5,177 nt of DNA, from the NCBI GenBank assembly GCA_013698435.1, contig JACCVA010000177.1:1-5177 (forward strand), in the 5' to 3' direction. The notes below the pieces were generated by a model that saw only the letters and a list, made by a program, of their open reading frames with translations, was not told where the DNA came from and ran no database searches. Source of the DNA: Nocardioidaceae bacterium. GTDB taxonomy: Bacteria; Actinomycetota; Actinomycetes; Propionibacteriales; Nocardioidaceae. Shown here in pieces: positions 1 to 5,177 of the stretch. The first letter of the stretch is position 1. Each line of letters starts with the position of its first letter. The position numbers were made by a program, and so were the translations under genes.

Positions 1-1139
1 TGACCAAGATCGCTGGCAGCAAGTCCACAGTGCTTGCGGAGAACGTCCCGGTGGCTCCCTCGAACGTCGGGGCTGCCTCCATGCCGGACTACGCCGCGCT
101 GCGCGACCAAGCCATCCAGCCGACATCCGTCGCTGGGGAGAGCACCTTCGCCGGCCAAGCCGACGACCCGTTCTTCTTGGACCTGCGTATCTTTGACCTG
201 CTGTACGGCGCCGACCTGAGCGAGACCGGCACCGACACGCTGTCTGGCTACAACGTCAACAGCATTGCCCTGCAGACGCCGATCAGCAACCTCACCGGCG
301 GCAAGGGTGACCCGGTCATCGGGGTCTGGAGCACAACCGACCGCGCCACCATCCCAGTCCAGGCTGCGGATGGCACGCTGTCCTACAAGGGCGACTTCGT
401 ACAGGTCTCCCGCCTGGGCAACCCCCTGGTCAACGAGGTTGTCATCCCCGCTGGCCTGAAGGACGCATTCAACGCGTTGGCACCTGAGAACGACGCCAGT
501 GTCCCGGAGGCTGTCGCCAGGGTGAACGACCCCGAGGTGCCGAAGCTGATCGAGGCGATCTACGGCATTCCTGCGCCGAAGGCTCCTCGTGACGACCTGT
601 TCGCGGTCTTCCTCACCGGAGTCAAGGGTCTGAACATGCCCAAGGGCAAGGTCCAGCCTGCCGAGGTGCTTCGCCTGAACACGTCGATCCCACCGACTGC
701 TGAGCCGAACCGTCTCGGGGTGCTGGCTGGTGACACCCAGGGCTTCCCGAACGGACGCAGGCTCACTGACGACGTGGTCGACATCGAGATCCAGGCGCTC
801 GAAGGCGCAGTCCGCACCGGCAAGCTCGTCGAGGCTCTCGCCGCCGGCGACGCGGTCGATGCCAACGACCTTGCGTTCGAGTCCACGTTCCCGTATCTCG
901 CTCTGCCGCACTCTGGCTCGGCTGATGCGGGAGCCGCCGCACCGTCCGGTCCGGTGGCTGCAGGTGGCGGCGGAACGGCCGATCAGGGCACTGCTCTCTC
1001 GCCGAACAGCACGACTCCCGGTGACGAGAACGCAACGGTGTCGCCGCTGGCGCTCGTTGCGGGTGCGCTGGGGCTCGGGCTCGCCGGTTACGGCTCGCTG
1101 CTGATCCGCCGTGGTCGCCGGAAAGTCGGAAACCAGTAA
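1..1139 (+). CDS. DUF4331 family secreted/surface protein, 5' truncated
   Basis: The frame is open from the window edge (first whole codon at 3) to TAA at 1137-1139, giving 378 visible residues. The GTG at 30 is probably not the start, because family-like sequence continues upstream of it and the N-terminus with any signal peptide lies outside. DUF4331 is recognised from GQADDPFFLDL (about residues 51-61), QVSRLGNPLVNEVVIP (about 135-150), LRLNTSIPPTA (about 224-234) and FPNGRRLTDDVVDIEI (248-263). The family is common in actinomycetes and other bacteria and has no established biochemical function. After the domain comes a Gly/Ala/Ser-rich stalk (about 303-346), one hydrophobic helix (348-368) and a basic tail RRGRRK (369-374). 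This fits a protein displayed outside the cell and held by its C-terminus. A sortase gene starts 3 bases downstream. Family assignment is firm; surface anchoring is inference. Confidence 0.9.
   Translation, partial: TKIAGSKSTVLAENVPVAPSNVGAASMPDYAALRDQAIQPTSVAGESTFAGQADDPFFLDLRIFDLLYGADLSETGTDTLSGYNVNSIALQTPISNLTGGKGDPVIGVWSTTDRATIPVQAADGTLSYKGDFVQVSRLGNPLVNEVVIPAGLKDAFNALAPENDASVPEAVARVNDPEVPKLIEAIYGIPAPKAPRDDLFAVFLTGVKGLNMPKGKVQPAEVLRLNTSIPPTAEPNRLGVLAGDTQGFPNGRRLTDDVVDIEIQALEGAVRTGKLVEALAAGDAVDANDLAFESTFPYLALPHSGSADAGAAAPSGPVAAGGGGTADQGTALSPNSTTPGDENATVSPLALVAGALGLGLAGYGSLLIRRGRRKVGNQ
1011..1136 (+). other. C-terminal anchor resembling a sorting signal, without LPXTG
   Basis: The last 42 codons of the DUF4331 gene encode TTPGDEN, a helix of about 21 non-polar residues, and the basic end RRGRRKVGNQ. 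Sortase substrates carry a motif, a hydrophobic segment and a positive tail. The last two are present, but no LPXTG, LAXTG or close variant precedes the helix in this frame. It may be a plain C-terminal membrane anchor, or a signal with an unusual recognition motif in the SPNSTTPGDEN stretch. Confidence 0.5.
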
Positions 1140-1142
1140 CGC

Positions 1143-2114
1143 ATGACACACCGTGATGAGGTGGCGGACGGGGGATTCCCCGTCCGCCACCATCGTTTCG
1201 CCAACGTGGACAAGTGGCTCGGCGCCGTCATCACTGGCGCTGTCGCGTGTCTCTTGGTGTTCACCTCGGGCTACCTCGTGGGCTCGGGTAGGGGCGACAG
1301 TCGACCGGTGGCTGGTACGCCACCGCAACCGCAGCCGGCGAGCCAGAGCCAGAACCAGATCCAGAACCGGAACCGCGATCTGCCCGCGCCCCCGGGCAAG
1401 TCAGGCAGCCGGCCGGAGGCCGAGCACACGACCAAGCGCGTGACGGTGGAGGCCGGGCAGAGCCTGTGGCAGATCGCCGCAGCGGTCGCGCCGGGCAAGG
1501 AGTCAGCCGCCATCGTGGCCAAGATCGTCCGGCTGAACTCGCTGGATGCCCCCGACTCCATCGAGGTAGGACAAAGGCTCATCGTCCCGGTGCTCCACCG
1601 AGACCGAGACGTTGCGCCGGTGACTGCGAAGGTAAACGGGCGCTTCACAAGCTCGGAGTCGGTTGCCATTCCGACGCGGCTGGACATCCCGACGCTCGGT
1701 CTGAGTCGCAGACTCGTGAACCTCGACGTGGTCGGCGGCGCCCTTCAGGTGCCCGTGCACTGGAACGACGTCGGGTGGTGGCAGGGCGGTCCTCGGCCGG
1801 GTGCTCCCGGCAGCGCCGTTCTCGTCGGGCACGTCGACTCACCAACCGGACCAGCGATTTTCTACGAGCTCTCCTCACTAGACGTTGGTGACCTGATCAA
1901 GGTGGAGCGCGCCGACTCGACGGTTGTGACCTTCCAGGTCGTCACCAGCGTGCTCTATCCCCGTTCGGAGTTCCCCTCCAGCAAGGTCTACCGCGAGGAA
2001 GGTCCTACCTTGCTCAACCTCGTCACCTGCGGCGGGAGCTACGATCGCGAGGCCGGCCATTACGACGGCAACCTCGTGGTCTCCGCGCGTTTGATGAAGA
2101 AGGCCAAGGGTTGA
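1143..2114 (+). CDS. Class F sortase with N-terminal membrane helix and LysM domain
   Basis: The product (323 residues from ATG 1143) is predicted to be a cysteine transpeptidase on the outer face of the membrane, joining or processing proteins at a sorting motif. Order: short basic N-terminus, membrane helix (about 26-47), a Pro/Gln/Asn-rich linker (about 58-92), a LysM domain (about 98-150; VEAGQSLWQIA to VGQRLIVP) and the sortase domain (about 176-317). Likely catalytic residues are His230 in GHVDS, Cys296 in LVTCGG and Arg302 in DREAGHY. VGWWQGGPRPGAPGSAVLVG (210-229) and TCGGxxDRxxGHY match actinobacterial class F enzymes. The start is uncertain: ATG 1143 has only a weak Shine-Dalgarno, and codons 7-16 form a perfect hairpin. 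GTG 1206, just before the membrane helix, would give a 302-residue protein without the hairpin, but it also lacks a ribosome site. The class is secure; the start is not. Confidence 0.9.
   Translation: MTHRDEVADGGFPVRHHRFANVDKWLGAVITGAVACLLVFTSGYLVGSGRGDSRPVAGTPPQPQPASQSQNQIQNRNRDLPAPPGKSGSRPEAEHTTKRVTVEAGQSLWQIAAAVAPGKESAAIVAKIVRLNSLDAPDSIEVGQRLIVPVLHRDRDVAPVTAKVNGRFTSSESVAIPTRLDIPTLGLSRRLVNLDVVGGALQVPVHWNDVGWWQGGPRPGAPGSAVLVGHVDSPTGPAIFYELSSLDVGDLIKVERADSTVVTFQVVTSVLYPRSEFPSSKVYREEGPTLLNLVTCGGSYDREAGHYDGNLVVSARLMKKAKG
1155..1194 (+). terminator. Strong hairpin after DUF4331 gene: terminator or attenuator
   Basis: GTGGCGGACGGGG (1161-1173) and CCCCGTCCGCCAC (1178-1190) are perfect reverse complements, making a 13-bp GC-rich stem with the four-base loop GATT. 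GATG (1155-1158) can pair with CATC (1191-1194) past a two-base AG bulge. The downstream tail CGTTTCG is only weakly T-rich. The hairpin begins 21 bases past the DUF4331 stop, a usual position for a terminator, yet it lies inside the sortase ORF as drawn. It could be a leaky terminator that lowers expression of the three downstream genes, or a 3' stabiliser of the DUF4331 message. The structure is seen directly; termination is inferred. Confidence 0.55.
1343..1372 (+). repeat. Hexanucleotide tandem repeat in sortase linker
   Basis: Five consecutive 6-base units read CCAGAG, CCAGAA, CCAGAT, CCAGAA, CCGGAA. They encode the polar Gln/Asn-rich part of the linker between the membrane helix and the LysM domain. 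Because the unit is two codons long, gain or loss of copies would keep the frame and change only the tether length. Confidence 0.7.
2096..2114 (+). promoter_or_regulatory. Ribosome site and stop/start overlap coupling sortase to TPR gene
   Basis: The purine-rich GAAGAAGG at 2096-2103 sits 7 bases before TTG at 2111-2113. That TTG overlaps the sortase TGA stop (2112-2114) as TTGA. This is a typical layout for translational coupling by ribosomes finishing the upstream gene. It decides the TPR start, because the next in-frame GTG codons (18, 23, 26) would cut into the membrane helix and the first in-frame ATG (codon 55) would remove it. Confidence 0.55.
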
Positions 2115-3439
2115 GTCGCGGCGAGATTGCCCGGCTGGCGATCGTTGGCACCGTCCTGGCCGTGGCGACGGTCCTCGTGGCGGCCGTGGTCGGCATACCT
2201 GGGGAGTCGCCGTCGCAACCCCCTGCCGCCGGCGGCAGCGTGAGCGCTGCTGCGGTAGCCGGGCCGGGCAACATGACGGACGCCATCACCAAGCTCCAGG
2301 ACCGCCTTCGGCGCGTCCCTGGGGATGCGCAGTCCTGGGCCTCGTTGGGTATCGCCTACGTCCAACAGGCGCGGGTGTCAGGCGATCCCAGCTACTACAA
2401 CAAGGCGGCTGGGGTGTTCCGGCGTTCTCTCGAGGAGCAGCCTGAGGCCAACGGCCCGGCGCTGACTGGCCAAGCGTCCCTTGCCGCAGCCCGCCACTAC
2501 TTCGGGCGATCGCTGCAGCTCACCCGCCAGGCGCAGCGGATCAACGCGTACGACTCGGTCAACCTTGGCGTGATGGTCGACGCGCTCATCGAGCTCGGAC
2601 GCTACCCGCGGGCATTCCGTGAGCTCCAGCGGATGGTGGACCTCAAGCCGGGTGTGCCGTCCTACACCAGGGTCTCCTACGGGTTCGAGCTGCGCGGCGA
2701 CCTCGAGGGAGCGACGTACGCCATGCGAAGGGCGGTTGACATCGCGTACTCGCCCGAGGACAAGGCGTTCGCGCTCTATCAGCTGGGCGAGCTCGCGTGG
2801 AACAGCGGGCGTCTGGACGAGGCCGCTCGTCTCTACGAGCAGGGACAACAGACGGCCCCGTCCTACGTACCGAACCTTTACGGCCTGGCCAAGACTGCCG
2901 CGGCCAGCGGACAGACGCAGACGGCACTGGAGCGCTATCGAGAGCTGATCGGTCGGCTGCCCCAGCCGCAGTACGTGATCGAGTACTCCGACTACCTCAC
3001 GTCCCTGGGTCGCGGTGAGGAGGCCGCGCAACAAAGTGACCTGATCGACGCTCAGGAGCAGATCCTGAGAGCGGCTGGGGTCAACCTCGACTTCGAGCTT
3101 GCGCTCTACGACGCGTCGCACGGGAGGGAGAAGGAATCTCTCGTACAGGCGCGCCAAGCCTGGGCCTCGCGCAAGGGCGTATTCGTCGAGGACGCGTACG
3201 CGTGGGCCCTGCACGTCAACGGCTACGACCGGCAGGCGCTGCGCCACGCCGTCCACTCGCAGCGGCTCGGAACCCAAAGCGCCCTGCTCGCTTTCCATCG
3301 CGGGATGATTCAACATTCCCTCGGCATGACGAAGGCGGCGCGCGCGTCCCTGCTGCGCGCTCTGGAGGTCAACCCGCACTTCTCGCCTCTCTTCGCCCCG
3401 GAGGCGCAGCGGACGCTCGACCAGCTCCGGTCCCGGTGA
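2111..3439 (+). CDS. Membrane-tethered tetratricopeptide repeat (TPR) protein
   Basis: The product has 442 residues. One N-terminal hydrophobic helix (about 9-28) is followed by a Pro/Gly/Ala/Ser-rich linker (about 30-54) and then helical hairpins to the end. TPR-like units can be read at about 56-115, 147-180 (LGRYPRAFRELQRMVDLKP), 218-250 (LGELAWNSGRLDEAARLYEQ), 252-284, 325-350 and 390-423 (MTKAARASLLRALEVNP). The short N-terminus with Arg3 and Arg8 suggests N-in topology, placing the TPR domain outside. There is no lipobox and no Cys. TPR domains bind proteins, so a scaffold or chaperone for the sortase, its substrate or the transporter is plausible but unproved. The C-terminal part (FELALYDASHG, LGTQSALLAFHRGMI, NPHFSP) resembles, from memory, TPR proteins found next to NicO-type genes in actinomycetes. 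Its start overlaps the sortase stop, and the next gene follows after 3 bases. TPR identity is solid; partner and role are unknown. Confidence 0.87.
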   Translation: MSRGEIARLAIVGTVLAVATVLVAAVVGIPGESPSQPPAAGGSVSAAAVAGPGNMTDAITKLQDRLRRVPGDAQSWASLGIAYVQQARVSGDPSYYNKAAGVFRRSLEEQPEANGPALTGQASLAAARHYFGRSLQLTRQAQRINAYDSVNLGVMVDALIELGRYPRAFRELQRMVDLKPGVPSYTRVSYGFELRGDLEGATYAMRRAVDIAYSPEDKAFALYQLGELAWNSGRLDEAARLYEQGQQTAPSYVPNLYGLAKTAAASGQTQTALERYRELIGRLPQPQYVIEYSDYLTSLGRGEEAAQQSDLIDAQEQILRAAGVNLDFELALYDASHGREKESLVQARQAWASRKGVFVEDAYAWALHVNGYDRQALRHAVHSQRLGTQSALLAFHRGMIQHSLGMTKAARASLLRALEVNPHFSPLFAPEAQRTLDQLRSR

Positions 3440-3445
3440 CACATG
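3435..3445 (+). promoter_or_regulatory. Possible short-spaced ribosome site for the transporter
   Basis: GGTGA at 3435-3439, which contains the TPR stop codon, matches the distal part of the anti-Shine-Dalgarno complement and lies 3 bases before ATG 3443. The match is weak, so coupling to termination of the TPR gene may supply much of the initiation. The ATG is chosen because it opens directly into a clear signal peptide. Confidence 0.35.
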
Positions 3446-5177
3446 GCCTCCGCTGCTCGTCGAGTCCGCCGATCCGTCACGCTGCTGCTCGTAGCGGGGG
3501 CGAGCCTGCTCGCCGCCCCCACGGCCGCTCACGCTGCTCAACCCGTGACACATCCTCTGGGCAACTTCACGATCAACCACTTCAACGGTCTGCAGATCCA
3601 ACCCGACGTGATCCGCGACGCTGTCGTGATCGACGCAGCCGAGATCCCGACCCTGCAGGAACGCGATCTCGTCAACCCCGGGGGTGGACAAACCACTGCG
3701 GCTGAGCGGACAGCGTTCGGGGAACAGCGCTGCGCCGACGTCGCCGAGGAGCTCATCCTCCTGGTGGACGGGTCCAGGGTCGGTTGGTCGGTCGAGGGAT
3801 CATCGTTCGAGTACAAGCCCGGCGCGGCGGGGCTCTTCGTGAGCCGTCTGGAGTGCTCCCTGGCCGCCGATGTCGACCTGTCCGAACCGGCGTCGGTGTC
3901 GTTCACCGACGCCTACCTGAGCGACCGGCTGGGGTGGCGGGAGATCACGGCGAGAGGCGACGGTGTCAACCTGGGGGAGCGCGACGTCGCCACGACCAGC
4001 GTCAGTGACCGGCTTCGGTCGTATCCCAACGACCTGCTGACGTCTCCGCTCGACCAGCGCTCGGTCGATCTGCGGACCCGCCCGGGTGCGGACACCGGCG
4101 GAGGTGCCCTCCCGACCTCGCCCGAGGCCGGGCCGGTCGCCTCGCTGCTGGCTGGCCTGACCGCCCGCGTCGACTCGATGGTCGGGTCGCGGGAGCTGAC
4201 CGTGCCGATCGGCCTGCTGGCGCTGCTGCTGTCGGTCGTGCTCGGTGTCTCCCACGCTGCGCTGCCGGGACACGGCAAGACGCTGATGGCGGCGTACATG
4301 GTCGGGACGCGCGGCACCCCCAAGGACGCCGTGTTGATCGCGGCCACCGTGACTTTGACGCACACCGCCGGCGTGCTCGTGCTCGGGCTGCTGTTCAGCG
4401 CGTCTGCCTCCTTCGCCGGCGAGGTCGTGTTGGCGGTCCTCGGGGTGATCAGCGGGCTGCTGGTGGCCGGGATCGGCGTCGTGCTGGTACGCGGGGCGCT
4501 GCGCCGCCGTCGCCAGACGCATGTCGACGAGCTCTGGGGTCACGGCCATGGTCACGACCACGGCCACGGCCACGGCCACGGTCACGGTCACCAACCCGCG
4601 CCGGCACAGGTGTCGGTCGCCGCGGGGCAGGCACGGGCGGTGACCCTGCTCGATCCCAGCCATCCACACAGCCATGACCGCGACGCAGGTCACAGCCATG
4701 ATCACGAGGCTCGTCACGACGACGCCCATGACCACGACGCAGGTGGCAGCCATGATCACGACGCTGGTCACGAGCACGACCACGATCACGACCACGACGC
4801 TGGCCACGGCCACGGCCACTCCACCGCAGCACCGGCCCCGGGTGACCAAGAGCATGGGTTTCGCCGACTGACATTGGTCGGGATGGGTCTCGCCGGTGGC
4901 CTCGTGCCGAGCCCGTCGGCGCTCATCGTGCTGCTGGGAGCCATCGGCTTGGGGCGCACCGGGTTCGGTGTCGCCCTGGTCATCGGCTACGGCATCGGGA
5001 TGGCCGCAACCCTGACCGCTGTCGGCTACCTGGTGGCGAAGCTGCCGGGCAAGCTGCACCGGCTGCGCGCCCTGACCCGTCACCGCTGGGTCGCGCGGTT
5101 GTCGGCCGCCGGCCCCATCGTCACCGCCGCTCTCGTCTTCGTCGTCGGCGTGGGCCTTGCGGTGCGCAGCGCCGGTC
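3443..5177 (+). CDS. NicO-family nickel/cobalt-type transporter with His-rich loop, 3' truncated
   Basis: The frame is open from ATG 3443 to the window end (578 codons, no stop). It begins with a signal peptide: RRVRR (6-10), a hydrophobic core (12-25) and a likely cut after AHA (29-31). An extracytoplasmic domain follows (about 32-250), starting HPLGNF (37-42) and containing EIPTLQE (67-73), with Cys97 and Cys138 as the only cysteines. Membrane segments lie at about 254-272, 294-318, 325-349, 476-503, 507-532 and 551-575. Metal-path motifs are HAALPGHGK (271-279) and LTHTAGVLVLG (305-315). The third-to-fourth helix loop holds 28 His between 367 and 459, suited to binding divalent metal in the cytoplasm. 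NicO/RcnA-type proteins move Ni2+ or Co2+; His-rich loops are common in exporters, but direction and metal are not settled by sequence. Six helices are complete, so probably only a short tail is missing. TauE-like sulfite exporters are a less likely alternative. Confidence 0.9.
   Translation, partial: MASAARRVRRSVTLLLVAGASLLAAPTAAHAAQPVTHPLGNFTINHFNGLQIQPDVIRDAVVIDAAEIPTLQERDLVNPGGGQTTAAERTAFGEQRCADVAEELILLVDGSRVGWSVEGSSFEYKPGAAGLFVSRLECSLAADVDLSEPASVSFTDAYLSDRLGWREITARGDGVNLGERDVATTSVSDRLRSYPNDLLTSPLDQRSVDLRTRPGADTGGGALPTSPEAGPVASLLAGLTARVDSMVGSRELTVPIGLLALLLSVVLGVSHAALPGHGKTLMAAYMVGTRGTPKDAVLIAATVTLTHTAGVLVLGLLFSASASFAGEVVLAVLGVISGLLVAGIGVVLVRGALRRRRQTHVDELWGHGHGHDHGHGHGHGHGHQPAPAQVSVAAGQARAVTLLDPSHPHSHDRDAGHSHDHEARHDDAHDHDAGGSHDHDAGHEHDHDHDHDAGHGHGHSTAAPAPGDQEHGFRRLTLVGMGLAGGLVPSPSALIVLLGAIGLGRTGFGVALVIGYGIGMAATLTAVGYLVAKLPGKLHRLRALTRHRWVARLSAAGPIVTAALVFVVGVGLAVRSAG
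4541..4819 (+). repeat. Low-complexity His/Gly/Asp repeat inside the transporter gene
   Basis: Codons 367-459 hold two histidine clusters. The first (4541-4591) is an almost pure His-Gly alternation with 9 His in 17 residues, built on CACGGC/CACGGT hexamers. The second (from 4646 to 4819) has 19 His, mostly alternating with Asp, Ser or Gly. A 54-residue spacer-plus-cluster arrangement separates two chemically different zones, His-Gly and His-Asp. The expected role is a cytoplasmic metal buffer or sensor loop. Confidence 0.85.
4676..4783 (+). repeat. 54-bp in-frame tandem duplication in the His loop
   Basis: The 18 codons at 4676-4729 and the 18 at 4730-4783 align without gaps, with 45 of 54 bases identical by hand count. 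Both encode D-x-D-A-G-x-S-H-D-H followed by an acidic residue, A-x-H and further His/Asp. A shorter piece, HDHDAGHGH, continues the pattern after 4783. The second copy has gained histidines (for example CGC to CAC at its second codon), so the repeat appears to be diverging while keeping its metal-binding character. Confidence 0.75.

Noticed and set aside
30..32. GTG at 30 as the start of the DUF4331 gene
   Set aside because: The same frame is open to the window edge with family-like sequence upstream, and there is no ribosome site or signal peptide at this point.
1003..1031. LPVTR string resembling a sortase motif in the +1 frame of the DUF4331 gene
   Set aside because: It is read only out of frame, is followed by Arg-rich sequence with no hydrophobic helix, and would need a frameshift for which there is no sign; the main frame continues cleanly to its own anchor.
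2223..2238. Perfect 16-base palindrome CTGCCGCCGGCGGCAG
   Set aside because: It lies in the Pro/Ala/Gly linker of the TPR protein, where GC-rich codons readily create such symmetry. With no loop bases it makes only a short hairpin, and no repeat copy or promoter is near.
3496..3520. Imperfect GC hairpin (GGGGGCGAGC against GCTCGCCGCCCCC) early in the transporter gene
   Set aside because: It has a bulge and a tiny loop, no T-rich tail, and falls in the signal-peptide codons where Ala, Gly and Leu codons explain the composition.
2378..3691. 437-codon open frame on the - strand across the TPR gene
   Set aside because: It mirrors the GC-rich codon pattern of the TPR gene, spans the TPR/transporter junction, and shows no family motif, signal peptide or ribosome site.
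4541..4819. Repeats considered as a CRISPR array or iteron-type origin
   Set aside because: Units are short, contiguous and in frame, without unique spacers of constant length, and translate into a His-rich transporter loop.
3800..5083. 427-codon open frame on the - strand across the transporter
   Set aside because: It is antisense to a clear NicO gene. Its product is a low-complexity run of Val/Met/Thr repeats mirroring the His codons, plus Arg/Gln/His-rich sequence, with no recognisable domain.

Overview
The window is a compact, high-GC stretch with four genes, all on the + strand, separated by at most 3 bases or overlapping. GC-rich third codon positions, GTG/TTG starts and the protein families present (DUF4331, class F sortase, a NicO-type metal transporter whose extracytoplasmic domain begins HPLGNF) point to an actinomycete, perhaps of the Nocardioides/Streptomyces kind. 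The genus cannot be fixed from the sequence alone. No RNA gene, CRISPR array, insertion sequence or prophage gene is visible, and no stretch over 300 bases lacks a gene.

Layout: (1) 1-1139, the 3' part of a secreted DUF4331 protein that ends in a Gly/Ala/Ser-rich stalk, one hydrophobic helix and a basic tail. (2) 1143-2114, a membrane-anchored class F sortase with a LysM domain between the membrane helix and the catalytic domain. A perfect 13-bp stem hairpin (1161-1190) lies across the first codons of this ORF. (3) 2111-3439, a membrane-tethered TPR protein that starts at a TTG overlapping the sortase stop. (4) 3443 to beyond the window end, a NicO-family (RcnA/NiCoT-like) metal transporter with a signal peptide, an extracytoplasmic domain with a single cysteine pair, and a cytoplasmic loop with 28 histidines in 93 residues.

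Reading as a unit (inference): the spacing suggests one operon coding for an envelope apparatus. DUF4331 would be a cell-surface protein, possibly processed by the adjacent sortase. The TPR protein would be an extracytoplasmic scaffold, and the transporter would move Ni/Co or a related divalent metal. The DUF4331 tail looks like a cell-wall sorting signal but lacks an LPXTG or LAXTG motif, and the sortase carries its own peptidoglycan-binding module. The hairpin may make the operon polar, with abundant DUF4331 and less sortase, TPR protein and transporter. The function of DUF4331 is not established, so the combined role remains a hypothesis.
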